Origin: Jejuia rubra
Lineage (GTDB): Bacteria; Bacteroidota; Bacteroidia; Flavobacteriales; Flavobacteriaceae
NCBI RefSeq assembly: GCF_042684665.1
Contig: NZ_JBHULY010000007.1
Span: forward strand, 1-51,437
Length of the DNA: 51,437 nt
Direction of reading: 5' to 3'
Each line of letters opens with the position of its first letter. The first letter of the stretch is position 1. Below the pieces are notes generated by a model, which made no database searches, was not told the origin of the DNA, and worked only from the letters and a program-made list of their open reading frames with translations. Below, in pieces: positions 15,811 to 25,536 of this stretch. A program made the position numbers and the translations under genes.

Positions 15811-17823
15811 CTAATACATTTCCTTAATTTTGCTGAGCTTGGATTTCCAAAGGTTCAATTCCTCTCTGTGTTTTGCGATATTGGCTTTCACCTCTTTTAC
15901 CAGAGGATTATCGTCATCCACATTTGTGAAAAATTGAAGGTTGTTTTCCAATTGATTGATTTGCCCCTTAAGGTCATCTATTTTTTTACGAATAAAAGAT
16001 CGTTCGTTGTCCAAACTTCGATGATTATCATCATTGCTATTTAGGGTTTCAAGCTTGTTTTCAAACTTGATCATTTCAGCCTCATTTTTATCTACCTTAA
16101 GCTTGCCAAATAGTTCGTCAACAGCTTTATTGAATTTGCTTTCAATATAGCGTTTATCATTAGGCACGCGACCCAAGGTTTTCCATTTGCTGATATAATC
16201 CTTGATAACCTCCAAATCCTTTTTCTTATCTTTTGAAAGTTTTAGGTTGTTTAAGGTTTGCAACAGTTCCTGTTTTTTGTTGAATGCTTCAACGAATTCT
16301 TTGTTGGCAGCATTACGCTTGGCATGGATTCTGTCAAAATAGTGATTGCAAGCACTTTTAAACTGCTTCCAAATTTTATCGCTGTCTTTTCTTGGCACGT
16401 GGCCAATTTTCTTCCAGTCGCTTTGGATTTTTTTCATCAATGGTGTGGTTACCGCAAAATCCTCACTATCCTTATTGTCTTCGGCTATTTTAACAAGTTC
16501 TCTTTTCTTTTGAAGGTTTTGGTACTGCTCCTTTTTTAGCTCTTTGTAAAACGCATTTTTACGTCTATTAAAAGTTCTTACAGCGTCTTTAAATTTGGCC
16601 CAAGTTTCCTCGTTAACTTTTATTGGTACTTTTCCAGCATTGAAAAAGGATTCACGCAGGGCTTCAATTTCCTTGATCTTTTTTTGCCAAGCACCGTGGC
16701 TACTGCTAGGTTCATCAGCAATGGCCCGAATGGATGCTATTATCTCAAGTTTTTTCTCAAGGTTTTTCTCGTAAACTTTATCAATTTCCTTATAGTACAG
16801 CTGTTTTTTGTCGTTGATAATTTTGGTGGCCGCCTTAAAACGTTCCCAAATTTCTTCACGGTGCTCCTTGCCAACTGGGCCCAATTCTTCCTTCCACATT
16901 TTGTGGAGTTCTTGCAATTCCCTAAAAGCACGCATTACATTGTCGTCTTGGGCCAATTCTTCCGCACGCTCAATGATTTTAAGCTTCTTCTCTAAATTGT
17001 GCTTAAAATCCAAATCGCGTAAATCCCTATTGAGATGTAGAAAGTCATAGAACATTTCCACATGATGGTGGTAGCTGTTCCAGGCATTATTGTATTTATC
17101 TCGAGGGATAGGACCTGTATTGCGCCAGCGTTCCTGTAGCTCCTTAAAATGTTTATAAGTGGTGTTTATGTTTTCTTCAACATTGATCAGCCCTTTCAAT
17201 TCCTCGATAATTTCTAGTTTATCCTTAAGGTTTTGTTTGAGGTTTTGCTCAATGTTTTTATAATGTTCATTGAGTTTTCCTCGGTATTCTCGATAAGCAG
17301 TTTTGAATCGCTTTTGAATGGGGTTGGAGTAGTAGAAGTCTATTTCATTGCCACCGTCATTGATAAAATCAGCTTTCTTTTCCTCTAGTAAAGCATTAAA
17401 TTTACTGTTGAATTCGCTTTTGATGCCATCCAAGTGTCTTTTAATGGCTTGAACTTTTTCCTTCTTCACCAATTTTTCAAGTTCAATCACCAAAGATTCT
17501 AAGGACATTTTGTCGTATTCCTTAAACTCGATGGTGTGGCGCTCTTTATTGCCCTCGTCCTCGGCATCCTCAGCGTTGGATTCATCTATTTCGTTTATGG
17601 CTTCATCCTCAGAAGTAGTTTCGTTGGGGGTTTCAGTTTCAGAGGATTCAGGAGTATCATCTACCGTGCCATTATTCTCGTCCACAACAGTATCTTCCGT
17701 CGTTGCTACGGTTTCCTTATCTTCGGGGGCGGTACTGGTTTCTTCGGTCTCATTTTCGACCTGAGAAACATCTATATCCTCTTGTCTTCCATCTGCTTCC
17801 TGCAGGTTATCTCGCTCAGACAT
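15811..17823 (-). CDS. DUF349 repeat protein
   Basis: The 670-residue protein has an acidic, low-complexity N-terminus (about 1-95, rich in Glu, Asp, Thr) and then a series of about five or six helical DUF349 repeats marked by phrases such as ELQERWRNTGPIPRDKYN, FKELQELHKMWKE-like and QSDWKKIGHVPRKDSDKIW. The end is a coiled-coil-like segment. There is no signal peptide, so it is cytoplasmic. DUF349 proteins are common single-copy genes in this phylum with no settled function known to me. It lies 97 bases after aroE and is closed by the bidirectional terminator. Confidence 0.88.
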   Translation of the reverse strand: MSERDNLQEADGRQEDIDVSQVENETEETSTAPEDKETVATTEDTVVDENNGTVDDTPESSETETPNETTSEDEAINEIDESNAEDAEDEGNKERHTIEFKEYDKMSLESLVIELEKLVKKEKVQAIKRHLDGIKSEFNSKFNALLEEKKADFINDGGNEIDFYYSNPIQKRFKTAYREYRGKLNEHYKNIEQNLKQNLKDKLEIIEELKGLINVEENINTTYKHFKELQERWRNTGPIPRDKYNNAWNSYHHHVEMFYDFLHLNRDLRDLDFKHNLEKKLKIIERAEELAQDDNVMRAFRELQELHKMWKEELGPVGKEHREEIWERFKAATKIINDKKQLYYKEIDKVYEKNLEKKLEIIASIRAIADEPSSSHGAWQKKIKEIEALRESFFNAGKVPIKVNEETWAKFKDAVRTFNRRKNAFYKELKKEQYQNLQKKRELVKIAEDNKDSEDFAVTTPLMKKIQSDWKKIGHVPRKDSDKIWKQFKSACNHYFDRIHAKRNAANKEFVEAFNKKQELLQTLNNLKLSKDKKKDLEVIKDYISKWKTLGRVPNDKRYIESKFNKAVDELFGKLKVDKNEAEMIKFENKLETLNSNDDNHRSLDNERSFIRKKIDDLKGQINQLENNLQFFTNVDDDNPLVKEVKANIAKHREELNLWKSKLSKIKEMY

Positions 17824-17920
17824 TTTAAAAAATGTTTAGGGTTCGTCTAGTTTATTCATTAAAGATACTAACAACTAGATGATTTACAAAGCAGGAAAAG
17901 AGTTTTAACGCGTAAGTTTT

Positions 17921-18664
17921 CTATTTATCAAGATTCCAAATAGACCATGCTTTTTCGGCCTGAAGCCTCAACATCTCTAGTCCATTGATGGTTATTGCCC
18001 CTTTTTCCTTGCCCAAACGGAGGAATTTGGTTTCTTCTGGATTATAAATTAAATCGAAAAGGATGTGTTTTTCCGAGATGCTTTCAAAAGGTATTGCCGG
18101 GCAGTTTTCAATATTTGGATAGGTGCCCAAAGGCGTACAATTTATGATGATTTGGTGTTCCAAAATGATATTGGCATTCAACTCTTCATAAGTGAAACGC
18201 ACATGGTTTGAGGCGGTTCTTGAAACATAATGACATTCTATACCTTTTTGCTTCAGCGCATAGATAACCGCTTTGCTTGCACCACCAGTCCCTAAAATCA
18301 ATGCTTTTTTGTGATGTTTTTTTAAATAGGGCTCTATAGATTTTATAAACCCGTAACAGTCTGTATTGTAGCCTACCAATTTCCCTTTTTTGGTCACTTT
18401 AATGGTATTAACGGCACCAATCTCTTTTGCTTTTTTATTGAGTTTGTTTAAATAAGGAATTACTTCTTCCTTATACGGAATGGTTACATTGAGTCCTTTC
18501 AAGCCCTCTGTATTCTTTACTATTTCTGAGAAAAGGGTAATTTTTGGAATATCGAAATTTTGATAACTCACATTTTGAACACCCTCTTTTTGAAACTTTT
18601 TTTTAAAATAACTTACTGAAAATGAATAGGATATGTTTCTACCTAAAAGCCCTAATCTATGCAT
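17921..18664 (-). CDS. aroE: Shikimate dehydrogenase
   Basis: The 247-residue enzyme reduces 3-dehydroshikimate to shikimate with NADPH in aromatic amino acid synthesis. The shikimate-binding serines lie in SYSFSVS (12-18), the catalytic lysine is K65 (NVTIPYKE) and the partner aspartate D102 (GYNTDCYG). The NADP-binding loop is LILGTGGASKAV (122-133), and the C-terminal NGLEMLRLQAEKAW is typical. Its start overlaps the upstream DUF368 gene by 8 bases, so it is co-translated with a membrane lipid-carrier transporter gene. Confidence 0.94.
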   Translation of the reverse strand: MHRLGLLGRNISYSFSVSYFKKKFQKEGVQNVSYQNFDIPKITLFSEIVKNTEGLKGLNVTIPYKEEVIPYLNKLNKKAKEIGAVNTIKVTKKGKLVGYNTDCYGFIKSIEPYLKKHHKKALILGTGGASKAVIYALKQKGIECHYVSRTASNHVRFTYEELNANIILEHQIIINCTPLGTYPNIENCPAIPFESISEKHILFDLIYNPEETKFLRLGKEKGAITINGLEMLRLQAEKAWSIWNLDK

Positions 18665-19673
18665 GTTTTTTTTGTTTTTGGCCGTAAATTTCTAACCCTA
18701 CTACAATTGCGAATCCTAAGATAATATATCCAATGGCATAATAGGTTTCCGTATTCAGTTCGGGTAGAAATCGTTTATAATTTTCGATAATCTTTTCACC
18801 ACGGGAGTCCAATAAAAACTCACCGTTTTCCATTTGCTTATAAATCGTTTTTTTCCATGGCCAAACCACACCTAGCGACCCGATAATAAAACCGATAATT
18901 GTAGCAATAGTAATGCTTTTGTAATGTTTCAAAATGTAACTCAGTAGATGAGAAAACGTTACGAGCCCAGCAACCGAACCCAACGTAAACATGGCCAGTA
19001 CCTTAAGCATTCTTATACGTTCTTGGTCATCAATAAACCCAAAATCCCCTTGAAATAGCTCTGCAAAGGTATCATAAAGGGCATTAACGGAATCAACCAA
19101 AAGCAGGACATAATTGCCCATTAAAATAAGAATGAATGAGCCTGAAAACCCGGGGAGTGTCATTCCAGAAACACTGATGATGCCACAGAAAAAAACGAAA
19201 AATAGATTGTCATTTTCCTTAGCAGGATTCAAAAAACTAATGCTCAGCCCAAGAATAATACCTAATGCCAGGGAGGTGTAGGTTCGGCTATTCCAGTCGT
19301 CAAAATCCTTGTTAACGTAATAAATTGAGCCAACGATCATACCGAAAAACACGCTCCAAACATAAAGCTCATAGTGCAGAATAAGATAATCCAACAACTT
19401 TGAAACACTAAAATAGCTGATGATCATTCCGAGAAACAAGAGGCCCAAAAAACGCCCATTGATATAGTTGAAAAAACTTTTAAATCGACCGTTAATTAGT
19501 AATTTGAAGGCCTTGGAGTTTACTTTTTTTAAGGAATATATAAACTCCTCATAAAACCCTGCAACAAAGGCCACAACTCCACCCGAAACCCCGGGTACTT
19601 TATTGGCGGCACCCATACCCAGTCCCTTTAAAACCAGAAAAAGCTTGTCCTTAAGCGTTCGGGTACTCTCCAT
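18657..19673 (-). CDS. DUF368 (PopT-type) membrane protein, copy 2
   Basis: The 338-residue polytopic protein belongs to DUF368, a family reported to include undecaprenyl-phosphate translocases (PopT) that return the lipid carrier to the cytoplasmic side. It carries both family signatures: GLGMGAANKVPGVSGGVVAF near the N-terminus and SGMTLPGFSGSFILILMGNY in the middle. The first signature has ANK where its neighbour has ADV. It has an extra loop of about 60 residues before the last helix. It follows the other DUF368 gene with no gap and overlaps aroE by 8 bases. Confidence 0.88.
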   Translation of the reverse strand: MESTRTLKDKLFLVLKGLGMGAANKVPGVSGGVVAFVAGFYEEFIYSLKKVNSKAFKLLINGRFKSFFNYINGRFLGLLFLGMIISYFSVSKLLDYLILHYELYVWSVFFGMIVGSIYYVNKDFDDWNSRTYTSLALGIILGLSISFLNPAKENDNLFFVFFCGIISVSGMTLPGFSGSFILILMGNYVLLLVDSVNALYDTFAELFQGDFGFIDDQERIRMLKVLAMFTLGSVAGLVTFSHLLSYILKHYKSITIATIIGFIIGSLGVVWPWKKTIYKQMENGEFLLDSRGEKIIENYKRFLPELNTETYYAIGYIILGFAIVVGLEIYGQKQKKHA

Positions 19674-20594
19674 TTATTGTTTTTTACTGCCTAGTTTTTC
19701 TAAAATAAAAATAGTCAAAAAGCCTACAACCATTAATACAATGGCATACGGAAAGAAATTTTCCCCCTCATAGGAAAAAGGAGATATACTTTCCGATAAG
19801 AAAGGTACTTCTTTACCGTGTGAGTCTGTTCGATAGGAGAGTACTTTTTTCCACGGCCAAATTTTATTCAACGACCCGATAATGAAACCGGTAAGAGTTG
19901 CGAGTGTAAGGTTTTCATGCTTTTTGAAAAGCCATTTCAATAATTTTGAAAAGGATAAAAGTCCAACGATGGCTCCACATCCAACAATGGCTATAGTCTT
20001 GATATTGAAGGTATCTACAGCTTCTAAAATAGGCTTGTAAGCCCCAAGTAAAACTAAAATAAAAGCGCCCGAAATACCCGGTAAAATCATGGCGCAAATG
20101 GCTAATGCTCCAGCAAGAAATAAAAACCAACTAGAATTGGATGAGCTAATTGAAGGAATTGTAGTAATATAATAAGCGACTAAACTGCCAACTAATAAGC
20201 CTAGAATAATTGTGACGTTCCATGTCTTTATCTGTTTTCCAACAAAAAGAATACTGGCCAATACCAATCCGAAGAAAAAAGCCCATATCAATATCGGGTA
20301 GTGTTCTAATACCCATTTTAAAGCCTTCGCTAGAGATAAAACACTAACACCAATTCCGATAAAAAGTGCCAATAAAAAGTTGCCATTTAATTGCTTCCAG
20401 GCGCTTTTAACCCCGTCGGCTCTTAGTGTTTTGAATAAAGAAAAGTTAATATTGTTTAATGACGAGATTAGTTCTTCATAAATACCAGATATAAAAGCAA
20501 TCGTACCTCCAGAAACTCCAGGCACAACATCCGCTGCTCCCATGGCAACCCCTTTTAAAGAAATAACAAAGTAATCGATAAGCCGTCTCTGCAT
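19674..20594 (-). CDS. DUF368 (PopT-type) membrane protein, copy 1
   Basis: The 306-residue protein (from MQRRLIDYFVISLKG) is the more canonical DUF368 copy, with GVAMGAADVVPGVSGGTIAF and AMILPGISGAFILVLLGAY. About nine hydrophobic segments are visible. The reading frame extends to 20627, but the extra 11 residues are not hydrophobic and the family normally starts just before the first helix. Its likely role is undecaprenyl-phosphate flipping for envelope glycan synthesis, by family. It is 43 bases from the TPR gene stop with this start and abuts copy 2 exactly. Confidence 0.88.
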   Translation of the reverse strand: MQRRLIDYFVISLKGVAMGAADVVPGVSGGTIAFISGIYEELISSLNNINFSLFKTLRADGVKSAWKQLNGNFLLALFIGIGVSVLSLAKALKWVLEHYPILIWAFFFGLVLASILFVGKQIKTWNVTIILGLLVGSLVAYYITTIPSISSSNSSWFLFLAGALAICAMILPGISGAFILVLLGAYKPILEAVDTFNIKTIAIVGCGAIVGLLSFSKLLKWLFKKHENLTLATLTGFIIGSLNKIWPWKKVLSYRTDSHGKEVPFLSESISPFSYEGENFFPYAIVLMVVGFLTIFILEKLGSKKQ

Positions 20595-20637
20595 ACAATG
20601 ATTTTTAGGAAAATCAAAGGTATGCAATTTGCAACAA

Positions 20638-22026
20638 CTAGTGATTAGTTTTAAGTAAGCTTTTTATCTGGATATTGCTGAGCAGTTCGGGAAATAATTC
20701 GTCTATTATAAAGCTATATTCAGCGTTGTTGCGCAGGCCATTTTTAAGATGGAAAATACCCTTATGGTTTTGATGCAGTTTGAAGTGCAACCCGGCTAAG
20801 CGATACTCGATTTCAGCATTTTCGGGAAAAAAGTCCAAAGCTTGTTCGTAATTTAAGATCGATGCCCGGTGTTCTCCGAGTTTAATCAATAAATCACCTC
20901 TAGTAATCCATGTTTCAAACTCAAAATTACCCAAATCCAATGCCTTTCTGTAGCCTCTTTCCGCTTCTTCCAACAAATCCAAACGGTGATTGATTTGTCC
21001 GTACAGCTTCCAGTACACCACATTTTCAGAGTCGATATTAAGGGCTTTGCTTATGTAATATAATGCCTTTTGATAGTTTTTCTGTTTAATAAAAAACTTT
21101 GTTGTGGCAATCCAGCCTTTGTCCAATTGTGGGTCGACCTCTCTTGTTTTCTTGTAAAACTGAAGGGCACTATCATAATTGCCCAATTTTTCATGGCAAT
21201 TTCCTATTCTAAATAAGGCAAAGGCGGATGGGTCGTCCAATTTTAGGGTCAAGTCATAGCTTTCAATAGCTTCATGATATTTTTCTATTTTTTCTAAAAC
21301 CTTACCACGCTCCAAATAGGCCCCTATAAAGGTGTCGTCTGAAATTATCGCGAAATCAAAGGCAGCCAATGCTCTTTTAAAATCTTTTTGGGAGTAGTAT
21401 TGCTTACCCAGTTGGTGCCAAGCTACTTCAGAATAAGGATTTTTGTCCAGAAAGACATTTAGGTATTCAATGGCTTCTTCATGCTGTTCCAAATAATCAA
21501 AACAGTACATAACATTGTACAATGCGGAGTAGTCCTCAATATCTTGCTCTAAGCACTTTATGAACTGCTGTTTTGCATTTTCAAACTCATCTAAAAACAA
21601 ATACTCCATTCCTATCAAGGAATAAATATCGACCACATCATCAGTGAAATCCAACGCATATTGCAATACCTCAATAGCCTTTTTGTGGTTGTCCTGTTTC
21701 GAATAAATATTAGCCTTTTGGATGAAGATTTCTTCGTTATTGGGGTCAATGGAATAGAGCTCGTTCAATAGGTCATTTGCCTCCCTTAATTTATCCTCGA
21801 ACACATATACTTCCACTTTAAACAATTTCAAATTTATGGAAGTCGGGTGTTGTTCCAGGCCCAGTTTAATGGCCTTTTTGGCTAAGGCTATTTTTCCTTG
21901 GTTGAGGTAGTGGTGAATGATGTTTTCAAATTCTTCGGAATCGAAAAACAAAACGTGGTTGGTTTTTAACATCGATTCAAACTTAGTAAGAGGCAAATTG
22001 TTGTTGTCGCTTTGACTAAACTCCAT
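20638..22026 (-). CDS. Tetratricopeptide repeat protein
   Basis: The 462-residue protein is almost entirely TPR helices: about eleven repeats can be read, with phrases such as EVAWHQLGKQYYSQKDFKRAL and ALFRIGNCHEKLGNYDSAL. There is no signal peptide or membrane segment, so it is probably a cytoplasmic scaffold. It is the first gene of the run TPR-DUF368-DUF368-aroE on the minus strand. The shared operon hints at a role beside the lipid-carrier transporters, but no partner is proven. Confidence 0.88.
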   Translation of the reverse strand: MEFSQSDNNNLPLTKFESMLKTNHVLFFDSEEFENIIHHYLNQGKIALAKKAIKLGLEQHPTSINLKLFKVEVYVFEDKLREANDLLNELYSIDPNNEEIFIQKANIYSKQDNHKKAIEVLQYALDFTDDVVDIYSLIGMEYLFLDEFENAKQQFIKCLEQDIEDYSALYNVMYCFDYLEQHEEAIEYLNVFLDKNPYSEVAWHQLGKQYYSQKDFKRALAAFDFAIISDDTFIGAYLERGKVLEKIEKYHEAIESYDLTLKLDDPSAFALFRIGNCHEKLGNYDSALQFYKKTREVDPQLDKGWIATTKFFIKQKNYQKALYYISKALNIDSENVVYWKLYGQINHRLDLLEEAERGYRKALDLGNFEFETWITRGDLLIKLGEHRASILNYEQALDFFPENAEIEYRLAGLHFKLHQNHKGIFHLKNGLRNNAEYSFIIDELFPELLSNIQIKSLLKTNH

Positions 22027-22172
22027 AAGCAGTTTTAAGTTTTCTTCTGAAATAAAAGTAAGATTCTGGATGCCTTTTTTGGGGTGGGAAACACAAATGT
22101 TTTTAACAAAGTAATGAACAAAATTAAGAGGTAAGAGAAAAACAGGCTGTTAATATTTTGTGTTTCAATGTT

Positions 22173-23366
22173 TTATATTTTTGATTTAGGGGCAATATCC
22201 TCAAGAGTATCTAAAATCATATTGCAACCTTTGATGAGTTCTTCTTCAGAAACCGTTAGCGGAGGTGTAATTCTAACTGCCTTTGGCTCAAATAACAGCC
22301 AAAAAAGAATAAGCCCTTTATTTTGACATTCCATAATAAGTGTATTTGCAATGTCTGAAGATGGCATCATCAAAGCGAGCATTAAACCTCTGCCTCTTAT
22401 TTCTGCAATTAGCGGGTGTTTTAAGCGGTTCCGAATGAGTTGTTCCTTTCTCAATGCACCCTCCATAAGGTTGTCTTCCACCACTTCTTTTAAAGTCGCA
22501 TGGGCCGCTGCGGCAATAAGGGGGTGTCCCCCAAAAGTGGTAATATGCCCTAATTTTGGGTTGTCCATTAGTAAATCCATAAGCTTACCAGAGGCCGTGA
22601 AAGCCCCAATGGGCATGCCTCCTCCTAAACCCTTGCCAGTCACCAAAATATCTGGGATACAATTATAATGTTCAAAACCAAATAACTTGCCGGTTCTTCC
22701 AATACCCGGTTGGATTTCGTCCAGAATCAATAGTGCTCCCACTTCGGTACAACGTTCACGAACTTTTCTCAAGTAATCCTTTTTCGGTTCTATAAACCCA
22801 GCGCCACCTTGTATGGTTTCCAAAATAACGCATGCTGTCTTTTTGGAGATGTGTTTTAAATGTGAAGTATTATTAAATTCAATGAACCGAACATCCGGCA
22901 ACAACGGCCTGAAAGCTTGCTTGCGCTCCTCAAAACCCATAACGCTTAATGAACCCATGGTGTTGCCATGGTATGCCTTTTCGGCTGCAATGATTTCACT
23001 GCGGCCTGTGGCACGTTTAGCCAGTTTTAGTGCGCCCTCTATAGCCTCCGTTCCTGAATTGGTCAAGTAAGTTTTCTCCAAAGGTTCAGGCAAATGATTG
23101 GCTAAAAGCTTTGTAAGTTCAACAGCTGGTTTTTGGATGTATTCGCCATAGACCATTACATGGAGGTATTTGTCCAATTGCGTTTTGATGGCCTCACTTA
23201 CTTTGGAGTTGCCATGGCCTAGGGTGCATGCAGAAACTCCGGCTACAAAGTCTAGGTAGGCCTTTCCATCTGTATCGTAGATATAGGAACCTTCGGCGTG
23301 CGAGACTTCTATAGCTAAAGGCATAGGAGTGGTTTGGGCTTGGTATTTGAGGAAATCCTCATTCAT
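22173..23366 (-). CDS. Class III PLP-dependent aminotransferase
   Basis: The 397-residue enzyme belongs to the acetylornithine/ornithine/4-aminobutyrate aminotransferase class. It has SGTEA (104-108, phosphate binding), YHG (132-134), the PLP-ring aspartate D216 in ILDEIQPGIGRTG, and the Schiff-base lysine K245 in VTGKGLGGGMP. The exact amino donor is not clear from sequence; no arginine genes are nearby. It follows the OstA-like gene by 9 bases on the same strand, so the two are co-transcribed, an association I recall in other Flavobacteriaceae. Confidence 0.9.
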   Translation of the reverse strand: MNEDFLKYQAQTTPMPLAIEVSHAEGSYIYDTDGKAYLDFVAGVSACTLGHGNSKVSEAIKTQLDKYLHVMVYGEYIQKPAVELTKLLANHLPEPLEKTYLTNSGTEAIEGALKLAKRATGRSEIIAAEKAYHGNTMGSLSVMGFEERKQAFRPLLPDVRFIEFNNTSHLKHISKKTACVILETIQGGAGFIEPKKDYLRKVRERCTEVGALLILDEIQPGIGRTGKLFGFEHYNCIPDILVTGKGLGGGMPIGAFTASGKLMDLLMDNPKLGHITTFGGHPLIAAAAHATLKEVVEDNLMEGALRKEQLIRNRLKHPLIAEIRGRGLMLALMMPSSDIANTLIMECQNKGLILFWLLFEPKAVRITPPLTVSEEELIKGCNMILDTLEDIAPKSKI

Positions 23367-23375
23367 AAATTAAGA

Positions 23376-25511
23376 TCAAGGAAACTTTATTAGTTTTGAA
23401 TTCCAAGCATAGACTATATCTGACGGATGTATTTTATTTATTACAACTCTTAAATTATGGCCGTCATCATGCTTATCAGCCATTATTGAATGTCTCTTCC
23501 AGTCGTTTGTCAATTTTATAGTTTGTAATTTATAGTTGGAGAAATCCCCTCCATATTCTTGAATTGCAATATAAATCTCACCACTTCCCTTTAGCCATAT
23601 GGAAAATTCAAACTTTCCATTTTTAAGGTCGGTATTTTGAGTAATGTAGCCTACTGTGTTCTTTTTGGCAATCAACCTTTCTGCCTTTTTGTTATCAGGA
23701 GATAGAAGTGTTTCCGATTTAATTTCAATATTCTTTTTGTTCCATACAGCACTACCAAATTGTTCGCTGGATTTCAGGATATTCTTGTATGAATCCTTGT
23801 CTTTCAACTTTTCTTTATCCGTATTGATAGGCTTATAAGGTTTTTTGGCTAACCTCAGTTTTTCCTTTAAGATCTTGTCAAAGAAATCATCCTGGGGCAC
23901 ATAATCCTCAAGTCCTTTAATCACTGGAAGTTCCAGTGGAGGATCGTCCTTAAATAAATCTTCAACGCTATTGGGGCATTCTTCTTCCCTCCAGTCGAAT
24001 CCTTTCAATAATCTATCGATTTTTGGGAATTCGCTCTCTGGATAAATGTCGCCATCCACTTGGTTGATTTTCCTGACTTCTTCAATGGCATTGTCGTTAA
24101 TGAGAATATTTATTAAGCCTGATTTTGACTTATCAATACCTACCAGTTCGTTATTCTCATTTCGGAAATAGTAAATGGATTGGGCGTTTTTGATAATATC
24201 GATGTGGTAGATTTCGTTATCATCATTAAACAAACCGATAAGCTTTTTTCCGTTGATTTGGTTGTAGCCGTCACCAAGTGTGTCCTTGCTGATGAGAAAT
24301 GCATGGTTAAACACAATCAAGGAGTCCATTTTCTCTTTTACGGTATCGCTTTTCAAATGGATAGTGTCTCCCGTCATTTGATTGCCGATGTTCCATAAAA
24401 TTGGTTTTCGGGACACTGAAAATACATCTGTTTTTGATGGGTCATTAATATTTATCAATTGTGTCAATCCACTCTCATGATTCACATGAATGGAGTCCGC
24501 CTTTCCACTTAAATCAGATTTATAAAGTTTTACGTTTCTAAAAACTCGCGTGATGCGCTTTTCTGGTTTTCCAGTAACCATAAGGGTGTCCCCATGGATG
24601 TAAATTGAATCCTTTTCTTGAGTGGTGATAGCGTAGGCTCTTTTAGTAATAAAAATGGAATCTTTAGCTTTAAAAATTTCGGCATAGTGTCCTTTCACAA
24701 CACTATTATTGATGGTGTCGGTTATCTTTATGTTATTTGTTGCGGATGAGAAATTTATATTTTGATCAAAATACAAACTGTCCCCAAGGATTTCCTTATT
24801 ATCGTAGTCAATCTTTGCGTTTTTCATGGCATAGCCCGTTTTGGCCTTGGTGTCGTAAAACCCTTTTTCGCAGTAAGTAATACTTTTTTCAGTAGTTATG
24901 GTTGACGGGCCGAACAGATAGGCGTGGCCAGTTTCGGAATAAAAATCGAAGTAATCAGAAAGTATTTTGGCATCCGGATTTGTGAGAACAACACTATCTA
25001 CAAACTGGTATTTTTTATTTTCCATGTAATAGCGACCAATTCTGCTGGTAATCGTTCCTGAGGAATCTTTAACAACTTTTCCATGGTTCTGAAAAAATGC
25101 CTGTTGTCTTTCTCGATCAAAATATAATGTGTCGGTTGTAATTGTGGAATTAGGGTCTTTTAAAACTACATCGCCACTGGCAAATGCCAATTGGGTTATG
25201 CCACTGTATTCCACATATTTTGATGTCATATTAATGGTGTCCCCTTGAATCATTTTCACGTTTCCGTAGGCTTCCAGAAAATTTTCGCTACCGTAATAAT
25301 AGGCCTTGTCGCACCACATGTTGATGCTTTCGTGAACAATGTGAACTTGCTCGGAGTCGTCCCGGGTTAGGATTTTAGCACCGGGATAATTGTCTTCGTC
25401 AAAATTTAAAAAGCCTGAATATTTGATTTCAATCTTTTTTTGGGCCACGGCCTCGTAAGTGGAAAAAATAGAAAATAGAGCGATAAAAACGAGTAAATGA
25501 AATGCTTTCAA
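23376..25511 (-). CDS. OstA/LptA-like LPS transport protein with C-terminal extension
   Basis: A TTG start at 25509-25511 is preferred (711 residues). It gives a clean signal peptide (KAFHLLVFIALFSIF, cleaved near VAQ), and a -7 box at 25529-25536 would start transcription downstream of the ATG at 25562. The main part is the repeated beta-strand OstA/LptA domain (for example AFASGDVVLKDPNSTITTDTLYF), as in periplasmic LPS-transport bridge proteins. A linker rich in Lys follows, then about 131 residues that read as a separate beta-sandwich (FEFSIWLKGSGEIYIAIQEY, WKRHSI). That module is unusual for the family as I know it. Confidence 0.78.
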   Translation of the reverse strand: MKAFHLLVFIALFSIFSTYEAVAQKKIEIKYSGFLNFDEDNYPGAKILTRDDSEQVHIVHESINMWCDKAYYYGSENFLEAYGNVKMIQGDTINMTSKYVEYSGITQLAFASGDVVLKDPNSTITTDTLYFDRERQQAFFQNHGKVVKDSSGTITSRIGRYYMENKKYQFVDSVVLTNPDAKILSDYFDFYSETGHAYLFGPSTITTEKSITYCEKGFYDTKAKTGYAMKNAKIDYDNKEILGDSLYFDQNINFSSATNNIKITDTINNSVVKGHYAEIFKAKDSIFITKRAYAITTQEKDSIYIHGDTLMVTGKPEKRITRVFRNVKLYKSDLSGKADSIHVNHESGLTQLININDPSKTDVFSVSRKPILWNIGNQMTGDTIHLKSDTVKEKMDSLIVFNHAFLISKDTLGDGYNQINGKKLIGLFNDDNEIYHIDIIKNAQSIYYFRNENNELVGIDKSKSGLINILINDNAIEEVRKINQVDGDIYPESEFPKIDRLLKGFDWREEECPNSVEDLFKDDPPLELPVIKGLEDYVPQDDFFDKILKEKLRLAKKPYKPINTDKEKLKDKDSYKNILKSSEQFGSAVWNKKNIEIKSETLLSPDNKKAERLIAKKNTVGYITQNTDLKNGKFEFSIWLKGSGEIYIAIQEYGGDFSNYKLQTIKLTNDWKRHSIMADKHDDGHNLRVVINKIHPSDIVYAWNSKLIKFP

Positions 25512-25528
25512 AATAGGACTGTTTTGGG

Positions 25529-25536
25529 CAAAAATA
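25529..25536 (-). promoter_or_regulatory. -7 box for OstA-like gene
   Basis: The minus strand reads TATTTTTG, an exact -7 match, 18 bases upstream of the TTG start and inside the longer frame. It is the main argument for the start choice. Confidence 0.55.

Noticed and set aside
15811..17823. Plus-strand frames opposite the DUF349 gene, several of 80-100 codons
   Set aside because: They are complements of the lysine- and glutamate-rich helical repeats on the minus strand and have no promoters or recognisable domains.
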